From positions 86,888-150,887 of the forward strand of contig NZ_MWVJ01000005.1 of NCBI RefSeq assembly GCF_002087335.1: a DNA stretch of 64,000 nt, given 5' to 3'. The position numbers and the translations under genes were made by a program. The stretch comes from Pseudophaeobacter leonis (lineage in GTDB: Bacteria > Pseudomonadota > Alphaproteobacteria > Rhodobacterales > Rhodobacteraceae). The notes under the pieces were generated by a model. The model ran no database searches and was not told the origin of the DNA. It worked only from the letters and a program-made list of their open reading frames with translations. This document shows, in pieces, positions 56,133-64,000 of the stretch. Each line of letters starts with the position of its first letter. Within the stretch, counting starts at the first letter, position 1.

Positions 56133-57494
56133 TTAGGCGCGCTCAAACCCGCGGGCGATTTCATAATCCGTCACGACGCGGTCAAAATCTTCGATCTCGA
56201 CCTCGGCGGCACGGGTGTAGTGATCCACCACATCATCGCCCAGGGCGGCGCGCAGCATCTCGGATCCTTTGAGGCTGAGCCGTGCCTCCCGCAGGGTCTC
56301 GGGGATCATCCCACTGTCCCCCTGATAGACATCACCGGTGGCCGGTGGCTGCAGCTCCAAGCCCTCTTCGATGCCGGCAATCCCTGCGGCCAGCATAGCG
56401 CCCATTGCCAGGTAGGGGTTCATATCAGAGCCGGGAATACGGCATTCCACCCGAATGGATTTGGTGCCAGCGCCGCAGAGACGATAGCCGGCTGTGCGGT
56501 TGTCGACGGACCAGATGATACGGGTGGGGGCAAAGGTGCCCTTCATGAAGCGCTTGTAGCTGTTGATATAGGGCGCCATGAAATAGGTATAGTCAGGCGC
56601 ATATTTCAGCAGGCCAGCCATGTAGCATTTCATCAGACCGGACATGCCAAGCGCATCCCCGGCGTCATAAAAGGCGGGTGTGCCGTCTTTCCACAGTGAC
56701 TGGTGCACATGGCTGGACGAGCCGACCTTGTCCTGGTGCCATTTGGGCAGGAACGTCACCGCATGGCCCTGCTGCCAGGCGATCTCTTTGGTGGCGTGTT
56801 TGGCAATGGTGTGAAAGTCGGCCGTGTCCTGGGCGCGGCCATATTTGATGTTCAGCTCTTCCTGGCCGGTCTCGGCCTCACCCTTGGTGCATTCCACCGG
56901 AATACCCGCGTTCCACAGATGATTGCGCAGCGGGCGCATCACGTGCTCTTCCTTGGTGGTCTGCAGGATGTTGTAGTCCTCATTATAGCCCGAGATCGGC
57001 TGCATGTCGCGGAAATCCGATTTGCGGATCGCGTCAAAGCTCTTCTCGAACAGAAAGAATTCCAGCTCGGTCGCACACATGGCGTCAAAGCCAAGCGCGT
57101 CCAGACGGCGGATTTGTTTCTTCAAAATAGCGCGGGGGGAGTGAGAGACCTCTTGGTGGCTGTGGTGATCCAGCACATCGCACAGCACCATCACAGTGCC
57201 TTCAAGCCAGGGCAGCGGGCGCAGCGTGGTGAGATCCGGCTTCATCACATAGTCGCCATAGCCTGATTCCCAGCTGGTCGAGGCAAAGCCTTCCGGCGTC
57301 GCCATCTCAAGATCGGTGGCCAGCAGATAGTTGCAGCAATGGGTCTCTTCCCAGGCGCCGTTGATAAAGTGCTGCGCGTGAAAACGCTTGCCCATCAGGC
57401 GGCCCTGCATGTCCACAAGACATACCAACACGGTATCCACGTCGCCTGCGGCAACTTGGGCTTTCAGATCGTCAAAACTCAGAACACCAGTCAT
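56133..57494 (-). CDS. Glutamine synthetase-like gamma-glutamylamide ligase
   Basis: This 453-residue glutamine synthetase superfamily enzyme has an N-terminal beta-grasp (TVLVCLVDMQGRLMGKRFHA) and metal/ATP residues in CATELEFFLFE and GQEELNIKYG. FLPKWHQDKVGSSSHVHQSL is the ATP/Glu segment, followed by SVDNRTAGYR and IRVECRIPGSDMNPYLAMGA. It differs from ammonia-assimilating GlnA and resembles PuuA/IpuC/GlnA4-type enzymes that join glutamate to an amine. In this operon with a TRAP importer, an alcohol and an aldehyde dehydrogenase, and an amidohydrolase, gamma-glutamylation of an imported amine or amino alcohol is the most economical role. The start is at 57494. Confidence 0.85.
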   Translation of the reverse strand: MTGVLSFDDLKAQVAAGDVDTVLVCLVDMQGRLMGKRFHAQHFINGAWEETHCCNYLLATDLEMATPEGFASTSWESGYGDYVMKPDLTTLRPLPWLEGTVMVLCDVLDHHSHQEVSHSPRAILKKQIRRLDALGFDAMCATELEFFLFEKSFDAIRKSDFRDMQPISGYNEDYNILQTTKEEHVMRPLRNHLWNAGIPVECTKGEAETGQEELNIKYGRAQDTADFHTIAKHATKEIAWQQGHAVTFLPKWHQDKVGSSSHVHQSLWKDGTPAFYDAGDALGMSGLMKCYMAGLLKYAPDYTYFMAPYINSYKRFMKGTFAPTRIIWSVDNRTAGYRLCGAGTKSIRVECRIPGSDMNPYLAMGAMLAAGIAGIEEGLELQPPATGDVYQGDSGMIPETLREARLSLKGSEMLRAALGDDVVDHYTRAAEVEIEDFDRVVTDYEIARGFERA

Positions 57495-57553
57495 GGGGCA
57501 TTTTCCTGTTCAGATAGGGTGCCCCGGCACATGACGCGCCGGGGCAGATTGGT

Positions 57554-58587
57554 TTAGCCGTAGCGGAAGGACGGCCGGCTTTGTTCATGTCAGCGTTATA
57601 CTTCTTGAAGATCTCGACAACCTTGGCCTTTGTGGGGCTTTCGGCAGCGATCTCGTCCCAGAATTTGACCGCGGCGCCTTCGACCTGGGCCCATTCTTCG
57701 TCGGGAATGGTGGTGAGCTCCATTTTGGGGCCATTGACCCGCAGGGAGGCTTCACCACCCCAGTACCACCACTGACGGTAGTAATGCGACTGGTCACAGC
57801 AGACGCGGAACAGGGTCTGCAGATCTTCGGGCAGCTCGTTCCAGCGGCCCTGGTTGGCAAAGAAGGACCCAGCCCAGGCACCCGAGATGTTGTTGGTCAG
57901 GAAGTAGTTGGTCACATCGGCGCAGCCAACAGTGTAGTCTTCGGTGATGCCGGACCAGGCAACGCCGTCGAGCTCACCGGTCTGCAGGGCGACCTCAATG
58001 TCTTCCCAGGGCAGGGTGACAGGCACGACGCCAAACTGGCTGAGGAAACGGCCCGCAGTTGGGAAGGTGAAGACGCGCTTACCTTTCAGGTCCGCAAGGC
58101 TGCGGATGGGGTCTTTGGTGGCAAAGTGGCAGGGATCCCAGGCACCGGCAGAGATGTGTTTCACGCCAACCTTGGAATATTCCTCGTCCCAGATCTCGTT
58201 CAGGCCGTACTGGTTAAACAATACAGGCACGTCGAGCGAGTAGCGCGAGCCGAAGGGGAAATAGCCGCCAAACACGGTGACCTCAGTAGGTGAGGCCATC
58301 GAGTCATCATCCGACTGCACGGCGTCGATGGTGCCACGCTGCATGGCGCGGAACAGCTCACCGGTGGGGACCAGCTGGTCGGCGTAGAACAGCTCGATCT
58401 GCATGCGGTCGCCTGCGATCTTGTTGAACATGTCGATTGCGGGTTTCACCACGTGCTCTGCCAGGGCGGTGCCGGCATAGGTCTGCATCCGCCATTTAAT
58501 GGTGGATTGCGCCAGCGCCGGGGTGGCCAGCGGTGCGGCCATTGCGCCGACACCAGCGGTTTGCAGGAACTTACGTCTTGTTGTCAT
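57554..58587 (-). CDS. TRAP transporter substrate-binding protein, DctP family, 3' frameshift
   Basis: This periplasmic receptor has a Tat-type signal (TTRRKFLQTAGVGAMAAP, cleavage near ALA-QST). The DctP fold shows GELFRAMQRGTIDAV, LKGKRVFTFPTAGRFLSQFG and the carboxylate-clamp region WEDIEVALQTGELDGVAW. The open frame runs past the natural end. Adding one base near 57575 yields ...NKAGPSFRYG and a TAA at 57554-57556. The length of about 344 residues suits the TRAP subgroup that binds organic acids or zwitterions. The start is 58587. It lies downstream of dctM in the same operon, 88 bases away. Confidence 0.88.
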
Positions 58588-58674
58588 AACTTTCACTCCA
58601 TGTTGTGTTCTGTGTTGAATTCGGGCCCCCGAGCGGGGCTCTTCTTGGGTTATTTCGCGCACTCTTTCATCCGG

Positions 58675-60179
58675 TCACGGGCCATAGACCAGTTCTGGCA
58701 GCCACAGAGCGATCTGTGGAAACGCCATGATCAGGGCCAGGGCAACCACCATGACGGCAGCAAAGGGGATGATGGAGATATAGATGTCCTTTAGCCCGAT
58801 TTCCGGCGGCGCCATGGCCCGCATCAAAAACAGGTTATAGCCAAAGGGCGGTGTCATATAGGCGATCTGGGTGGTGATGGTATAGAGCACCCCGTACCAG
58901 ATCAGGTCAAACCCGAGGGCGCCCACCAGCGGCACATAGAGGGGCGCCACAATCACCAGCATGGCGGTGTCGTCCAGGAATGTGCCCATGATGATAAAGC
59001 TCAGCTGCATCAGGATCAGGATCATCCAGGGGCTCAGCCCCAGCTGCGCGGGAAAGAGATCCTCGATCGCCTTAACAGCGCCAAGACCGTCAAAGATCGC
59101 GCCAAAACCAAGGGCCGCCAGGATGATCCACATGAACATGCAGGAAATCCCCAGCGTCGAGCGCACAGTGGTTTCAAACACATCCTTGTTCATGCGACCC
59201 TTCATGATGGCGGCGATAAAGGCGGTCATGGCCCCAATGGCCGAGCTTTCGACCAGCCAGGTCCAGCCGTTGACAAAAGGCACCATCATGGTGGCAAAGA
59301 TCGCCAGCGGCAGCAAGCCCGAGAACAGCAGCCGGTGCGTTCTCTTTCAGGAACAGATCCCGGTAAAACAGCGGCTGGCTGCGGGTTGCCAAAGGCCAGG
59401 ATGGCAGCGCCGAGGGCAAAGCCAATAGCCGATTTGGGCGCGATGACGTCGAGTTTGACCAAGAGCGGCACCAGCACGATCCCTGCCAGCACGATGTAGT
59501 TCAGCCGCAGGGGGTGTTCACTGATCTGGTCATATTCGGCGAGATCCTCAGGCGTCATGGCAGGGCCAAGGTTCGGCTGCATCCTGGCGCGGATATAGAT
59601 GTAGATGATGAACATCGTCGCCATCAACAGACCCGGCACCACGCCCGCCAGCCACAGCTGTCCCACCGGCTGACGCGCGATCATCGCATAGAGCACCAGA
59701 ACCACCGAAGGCGGCACCAGAATGCCCAGGCTGGAGCCGGCCTGAATGGAGCCGGTCACCAGTATCTTGTCATAGCCCCGGCGCAGCAGCTCGGGCAGCG
59801 CAATCGTGGCGCCAATGGCCATGCCTGCCACGGACAAGCCGTTCATGGCCGAAACCAGTACCATCAGGCCAATGGTGCCAATCGCCAGCCCGCCCTGCAC
59901 CGGCCCCATCCAGACATGGAACATGCGGTACAGGTCGTCGGCAATTTTGGACTCGGACAGCACATAGCCCATGAAAATGAACATCGGCAGCGTCAGCAAC
60001 GGATACCACTTCATCAGCTTCATCGAGGCGGCAAAGGGGATATCCACACCACCAGTGCCCCAGAGCAGCATGCCAGCAACAGCTCCGACAAAGCCGATGG
60101 CGCCAAACACCCGCTGGCCGGTCATCAGCATCAGCATCATGCCAGCAAACATGACAATAGCGATCAATTCATAGGGCAT
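58675..60179 (-). CDS. TRAP transporter large permease, DctM, twice frameshifted
   Basis: This is the 12-helix permease of a TRAP importer. The start MPYELIAIVMFAGMMLMLMT at 60179 overlaps the dctQ stop. Family blocks are PLLTLPMFIFMGYVLSESKI, VSAMNGLSVAGMAIGATIALP, GSIQAGSSLGILVPPSVVLV and LDDTAMLVIVAPLYVPL, with TPPFGYNLFLMRAMAP near the end. The middle needs two single-base corrections: one extra base near 59385 (before PLFYRDLFLKEN) and one near 59335 (before HRLLFSGLLPLAIFATMM). The protein moves solute in with sodium using DctP and DctQ. Confidence 0.86.
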
Positions 60180-60775
60180 CAGATGTCGACTCCGCGAAGA
60201 CGGCCGATATCGCGGAACAATTCGGCAAGGCATTGCAATAGCATCAGGAAGACGCCGAAGCACAGAATGGATTTAACCGGCCACAGATAGGGCCGCCAGG
60301 CGGTTGAGCTGCGCTCAATGTAGCCAATCTTCTCAGCTGCTTTGGCAGTGCCTTCGGTGAGCAATGTCACCAGAAGGTCGCCAAAATAGCTGAACGGCTC
60401 CAGGCCAAAATAGCCCAGGCTATAGGCCATTGATCCGACGGCGCCGTACAAAAGAATTCCGAGGTAGACCATCAGGAACAAGACGGTAAAGGCATCAACC
60501 ATTGCTTTGGTGCGGGTGGTCCAGCCGCCGTAAAACAGATCCATCCGCACGTTGGACCCCATCTGCATCGAGTAGGGACCGCCAAGGATGTAGTAGGCCA
60601 CCATGATGAACTGTGCCATCTCCAGCGTCCAGAGCGAGGGGTTGAAGAAGGTTTTCGACACCGAAGACCACAACAAAACCCCAATAAGGGCAAAGATCAG
60701 ATACATGGCAAAGCGGCCAATCACCCGGTTCATCGCCTCAACAGCGCGAATGTAGCGCAGAATGATATTAGGCAC
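60179..60775 (-). CDS. TRAP transporter small permease, DctQ
   Basis: This four-helix membrane protein of 198 residues has hydrophobic segments at about residues 20-42, 55-75, 90-115 and 165-185. The conserved EMAQFIMVAYYILGGPYSMQMGSNVRMDLFY stretch identifies DctQ. It overlaps the amidohydrolase by eight bases and dctM by one, so the genes are translationally coupled. The 198-residue length belongs to the longer DctQ group. Confidence 0.88.
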   Translation of the reverse strand: MPNIILRYIRAVEAMNRVIGRFAMYLIFALIGVLLWSSVSKTFFNPSLWTLEMAQFIMVAYYILGGPYSMQMGSNVRMDLFYGGWTTRTKAMVDAFTVLFLMVYLGILLYGAVGSMAYSLGYFGLEPFSYFGDLLVTLLTEGTAKAAEKIGYIERSSTAWRPYLWPVKSILCFGVFLMLLQCLAELFRDIGRLRGVDI

Positions 60776-61565
60776 GGGCGCCTCCTTTGTGCGGCAGGCT
60801 TGCCAGCGCCGGGCGCAGCAGGGTCAAAAGCTCGTCTGCCATTGTGGCTTCCTCTTTTGGAGTGCGCAGCAAATCGTTGCGCACCTCGATCATCACATTG
60901 GGCATGGCGTTCTTTACCCCATGCAATTGCAACGAATGGGTGACACCGTCCTGGGGTCCGTAGGGCTCATTTCGTTCAATGCGGCGATGCGGCAGGGCAG
61001 AGGCCTGCGCCAGCATGGCATCGGCGAGGCGGCTGTCGCTGTCGTGCAGGATGCCGATCTCTACCGGGCGATGGGTGCCGTAATAGACCGGTGTAAAGCT
61101 GTGCATGGTGATCAGGGCCGTTGCCAGACCTTCGGCTTTGCGGTCTGCAATCAAGCGGCTGACGGCGTCGCAAAAGGGCCGGTATATCGTGTGGACCCGT
61201 TCTTCACGGTCGTCATCGCTCAGGTTTGCATTGCCGGGAATCTCGATCAGCTCGGATTTTGCCGGCATCGCCGAGACCGCCTCGGGCGGGCGGTTGCAGT
61301 CATAGACAAGGCGGGACACACGCGCCGCAATCAAAGGCGCATCCAGTGCAGCAGACAGGGCTCGTGACACAGCCCGGGCACCGGGATCCCAGGCTGCGTG
61401 GCTTTGACGATCCGCTCCGGTGAGACCTCCGGCCAGTCCCAGGTCGCCATAGCGGCGTGGAATATGGTGACTGGCATGCTCGCACAGGATCAGAGCCTCC
61501 CCACGGCCTGCGCCATTGAGTATCTCATAGGCCTCGCAGCGAGCATTGGAATCGCCAAGTGTCAT
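60768..61565 (-). CDS. N-formylglutamate amidohydrolase-family enzyme
   Basis: This 265-residue metal-dependent amidohydrolase related to HutG has family blocks ALILCEHASHHIPRRYGDLG, RVSRLVYDCNRPPEA, MHSFTPVYYGTHRPVEIGIL and MIEVRNDLLR. Zinc ligands are likely the His residues in CEHASHH and the His of MHSFTP. The classic substrate is N-formyl-L-glutamate. No other histidine-utilisation gene is nearby, and it heads a TRAP/ligase/dehydrogenase operon, so the substrate here may be another N-substituted glutamate, such as a gamma-glutamyl product. AGGAGA precedes the ATG at 61565. Confidence 0.86.
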   Translation of the reverse strand: MTLGDSNARCEAYEILNGAGRGEALILCEHASHHIPRRYGDLGLAGGLTGADRQSHAAWDPGARAVSRALSAALDAPLIAARVSRLVYDCNRPPEAVSAMPAKSELIEIPGNANLSDDDREERVHTIYRPFCDAVSRLIADRKAEGLATALITMHSFTPVYYGTHRPVEIGILHDSDSRLADAMLAQASALPHRRIERNEPYGPQDGVTHSLQLHGVKNAMPNVMIEVRNDLLRTPKEEATMADELLTLLRPALASLPHKGGARA

Positions 61566-61739
61566 TCAGATCTCCTGATTTTGGAAAAATCTTTTCATGA
61601 AGGGATATTTCTGTCAATATAATTTCAGACAAGAGTGTTGCTGCTCCGGAAATGACAGGGCTACTTTGGCTGTGTCTGCCTCGGGGCGCCTATTTTTTGA
61701 TCAGCCCCAGGTTTGATCAGCCTCAGGAGGGACCCCGCC

Positions 61740-62610
61740 TTGACCAAGCCGCCGCTTACAGTGCGAGAGCTGATCCGCGCGCAATATGCTGCGCTGACCC
61801 AGTCGGAGCGCAAGTTTGCCAATTCACTGCTCGAGAATTACCCGGCAGCGGGGCTGGCCTCGATCACCATCGTGGCGTCCAATGCCGATGTTTCGACGCC
61901 GACCGTGGCGCGGATGGTGCAAAAGCTGGGGTTCAAGGGCTATCCGCAGTTCCATCAGGCGCTGCTGAAAGAGCTGCAAGCCAAAGTCTCTGGCCCCACC
62001 CAGCGGCGCGACAACTGGGCGTCTGAGGCGCCAGAGGGGCATATGCTCAAGCGGTTCTCGCAGGCGGTGACCGATAACCTCAGTCAGACCTTCTCGAATG
62101 TGGATTCGGCGCAGTTCGACGCGGCCGTTCACCGGCTCGCCGATACCGAAGGCAGGCTGTATGTGGTTGGGGGGCGCATCACCCGGGCTTTGGCGGACTA
62201 TGCCTTCACCCACTTTCAGGCGATCCGGCAGCGGGTCACCCATATGACGTCGTCTTCGGCGACCTGGCCGCACTACGTGCTGGACATGGAGGCGGGAGAT
62301 ACATTGTTGATGTTTGATGTGCGCCGCTACGAGACCAACCTGCAACGGCTGGCTGAACTTGCCTCCGAGCGCGGCGTGAAGGTGATCTTGATCACGGACC
62401 AATGGGCCCGCCCCATCACCTCGGTTGCAGAGCACACGTTTAATTGCTGGGTGGAGATCCCCTCGGCCTGGGATTCCAACATTTCGACCATGATGCTGCT
62501 CGAGGCGATGATCGCGGCCACTCAGGAGGAAAGCTGGGACAAGACCAAGGATCGCTATGATCGCCTGGATGAGCTGTTTTACCACGCGGCTGTTTCGCAA
62601 GTTTTCCTGA
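61740..62610 (+). CDS. RpiR-family transcriptional regulator, 3' frameshift
   Basis: This regulator has an N-terminal HTH_6 domain (SIT-IVASNADVSTPTVARMVQ, FKGYPQFHQAL) and a C-terminal SIS phosphosugar-type domain (LYVVGGRITRALADYA, DTLLMFDVRRYETNLQ, VILITDQWARPI). The start is TTG 61740 after AGGAGGG. The open frame runs on to 62765, but deleting one T in TTTT (62577-62580) gives DELFTTRLFRKFS and TGA at 62608-62610, a normal 289-residue end. It is divergent from the amidohydrolase-TRAP operon and is its likely regulator. Confidence 0.87.
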
Positions 62611-62771
62611 CCAGGGGTGTCTGGCGGTATCTGGGGTCCCTGATGGGGTCCCTCTGGTTTTCTGGCCTGGTCATAGGGAGTCGCATGGACAGGGGAGGGC
62701 GCTTGCGTCATTCTGACAGGGACGGTCTTTCTGGGGCCACCACCAAAGATTTCTTTTCAGGTTGAGACATA

Positions 62772-63161
62772 ATGACCAAACCTTCTGTTTTTTTCCCGAC
62801 GCTTGTCCCGGCGCTTGCACGGGCTCTGGTGCTGGCGCTGACTGCGGCGGTCTTCACAGCGACCGCAACGGCCAAACCGCTCTCGCGCATTCTGGCACAA
62901 TCGCCGCTGCAGCCAGGCGACTTTAATGCGATGCGCGCAGCCGAGGCCGCACTATATAACCATCCGGGTGTAAAGGTCGGCAGTTCTGTCAAATGGACCA
63001 ATCCTGAAACCGCGTCACATGGCAAAGTCAAAGTGATGGCGAAGCAGGGCAACTGTCTGGCGCTGAAACACCAGGCCTATCCGGGTGGTGAGGCGCAGGT
63101 GCGCGATGTGGCCCGCAAGTTCTGCAAAACATCCGACGGCAAATGGCTGCTTACCGAGTAA
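62772..63161 (+). CDS. Secreted surface-antigen-like protein (17-kDa/RT0821-type C-terminal domain)
   Basis: This 129-residue protein has a Sec signal peptide (residues 1-34, hydrophobic ALARALVLALTAAVFTATATA). The mature part has SVKWTNPETASHGKVKVMAK, CLALKHQAYPGGEAQVRDVARKFC and SDGKWLLTE. This follows the surface-antigen pattern of strand-GG-strand with two Cys residues that could form a disulfide. No lipobox Cys is at the cleavage site, so it is probably periplasmic or outer-membrane-associated. The function is unknown and it stands alone. Confidence 0.7.
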   Translation: MTKPSVFFPTLVPALARALVLALTAAVFTATATAKPLSRILAQSPLQPGDFNAMRAAEAALYNHPGVKVGSSVKWTNPETASHGKVKVMAKQGNCLALKHQAYPGGEAQVRDVARKFCKTSDGKWLLTE

Positions 63162-63255
63162 GGACAGCCTGAAGCGAACGCTCCCTTTCCCCCTCTAGCT
63201 GGGATCGCACCGCCTTGTGCCTCTGCGACCTTCTCTACCATTTAGGACAGATACT

Positions 63256-63606
63256 ATGACAGAAATCACGCGTCACCACACTGGCCCCCGTATGAGCCAG
63301 ATCGTAACTCATGGCGACACCATCTACCTGGCGGGTCAGGTCGGCACCAAAGGCGCAAGCGTCGCGAAGCAGACGCAGGATTGCCTCGATCAGATTGACG
63401 CACTGCTTGCTGAGGTCGGCTCAGACAAGACCCGCCTTTTGCAGACCACCATCTGGCTGGCCGACATGAAAGACTTTGCCGAGATGAATGCGGTCTGGGA
63501 TGCCTGGGTGCCTGAGGGCCACACGCCAGCCCGTGCCTGTGGCGAAGCAAAGCTGGCCCTGCCAGATTTCCTGGTGGAATTCATCGTGACCGCCGCCAGG
63601 GCCTAA
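63256..63606 (+). CDS. RidA-family reactive intermediate deaminase
   Basis: This 116-residue protein of the YjgF/RidA (Rid) family hydrolyses reactive enamine/imine intermediates. The strand pattern GDTIYLAGQVGTKG, QTQDCLDQIDALLAEVG and the C-terminal PARACGEAKLALPDFLVEF contain the family Arg (PARACGEA) that binds the carboxylate, and the Glu near the end. The start is ATG 63256. It is preceded by about 95 bases without a gene and followed by a terminator. Confidence 0.9.
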   Translation: MTEITRHHTGPRMSQIVTHGDTIYLAGQVGTKGASVAKQTQDCLDQIDALLAEVGSDKTRLLQTTIWLADMKDFAEMNAVWDAWVPEGHTPARACGEAKLALPDFLVEFIVTAARA

Positions 63607-64000
63607 CGCACAGCGCTGGGGGATTACCCTCCCTGAAATTCTGAGAGGCTCGGCCATTGGTCGGGCCTCTTTTGCATTATAGCACCTCTTTTTCAGGTTT
63701 TGAGACCCGCGCCTAACTGCGGCGCGAAGATCTTGAGGTGTTATGCTGCGACTCCTGGGCTGAGTCTGTGTGTATCTCTGTGGGTAAGTGGGATCTGGTT
63801 GCGTGAGTCGGGATTTGGGCTGCTGCCATGATGGCATTTTGCCTGATTGTAGGTCAGTAGGGGTGACTTTATTTCTACCTAAGTTGTTGTTTTTGTTTTA
63901 TTTGATGATTTCTTTCTGGGAAACATTCGATTTTCCGGGTTTTTGGGTTGCGGGCCTTGGCGGTTATACTTAGAACCCCCTCTACCGGCAGCGAGGATAT
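63607..64000. other. Gene-free right end with a T-rich stretch
   Basis: No gene is supported. After the terminator there is a T-rich, lower-GC segment (63870-63960) that could hold a promoter for a gene beyond the edge. No RNA gene was recognised. Confidence 0.5.
63645..63673 (+). terminator. Rho-independent terminator of the RidA gene
   Basis: GAGGC pairs with GCCTC (63645-63649/63665-63669), with additional CG pairs inside, followed by TTTT (63670-63673). It lies 39 bases past the stop. Confidence 0.65.

Noticed and set aside
1..64000. tRNA, rRNA, CRISPR arrays, insertion sequences, phage genes, attachment sites
   Set aside because: I looked for T-loop-like motifs, regular spacer repeats, transposase motifs and integrases in the gaps and saw none. 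Weak or degenerate cases could be missed without a covariance search.

Overview
The window looks like a chromosomal segment of a Roseobacter-group alphaproteobacterium (Rhodobacteraceae). The signs are the high GC content, tripartite tricarboxylate (TTT) and TRAP transporters side by side, and the formate dehydrogenase locus order seen in that group: Fe-S protein, DUF3305, DUF3306, TorD, Tat peptide, alpha, beta, gamma. I saw no phage, IS element, CRISPR, rRNA or tRNA. The genus is inferred from gene content only.

Layout. 1-5.3 kb: the 3' part of an acyl-CoA carboxylase alpha subunit, a nitronate monooxygenase-like enzyme, a sulfatase with two in-frame nonsense codons, and a GntR regulator. 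5.3-11.5 kb: an amidotransferase-like protein divergent from a damaged cytochrome P450, a glutamine synthetase-like gene, a class III aminotransferase and an IclR regulator. 11.6-17.5 kb: a TTT transporter (tctC, tctB, tctA), an aldehyde dehydrogenase and a Tm-1-like protein, probably one catabolic unit under the divergent IclR. 17.9-26.5 kb: a beta-oxidation operon (fadJ-type, thiolase, two acyl-CoA dehydrogenases, thioesterase, enoyl-CoA hydratase, acyl-CoA ligase) resembling pim operons for dicarboxylic and fatty acids. 26.5-29.6 kb: a chemoreceptor with a c-type heme motif, and rpe. 29.7-34.6 kb: phosphonate transporter phnCDEE and a hexapeptide acetyltransferase-like gene. 35.0-47.1 kb: the formate dehydrogenase locus with mrp, a lipoate/biotin ligase-like gene and DUF6505 on one side. 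47.1-50.8 kb: a response regulator lacking GAFTGA and a convergent sensor kinase. 51.0-53.3 kb: gap and a divergent LacI/GntR-type repressor with paired operator-like sites. 53.3-62.6 kb: a seven-gene minus-strand unit (N-formylglutamate amidohydrolase-like, TRAP dctQMP, glutamine synthetase-like, aldehyde dehydrogenase, iron alcohol dehydrogenase) closed by a strong terminator and divergent from an RpiR regulator. 62.7-64 kb: a surface-antigen-like protein and a RidA protein.

Two themes stand out. First, at least 18 single-base indels, several in short homopolymers, split otherwise well-conserved genes, while about half of the genes are intact. This is better explained by sequencing or assembly error than by gene decay, so apparent fusions, truncations and overruns should be read with care. 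Second, the seven-gene unit at 53.4-61.6 kb makes biochemical sense as import and gamma-glutamyl-protected oxidation of an amino alcohol to an amino acid. It is the best candidate here for an undescribed pathway.
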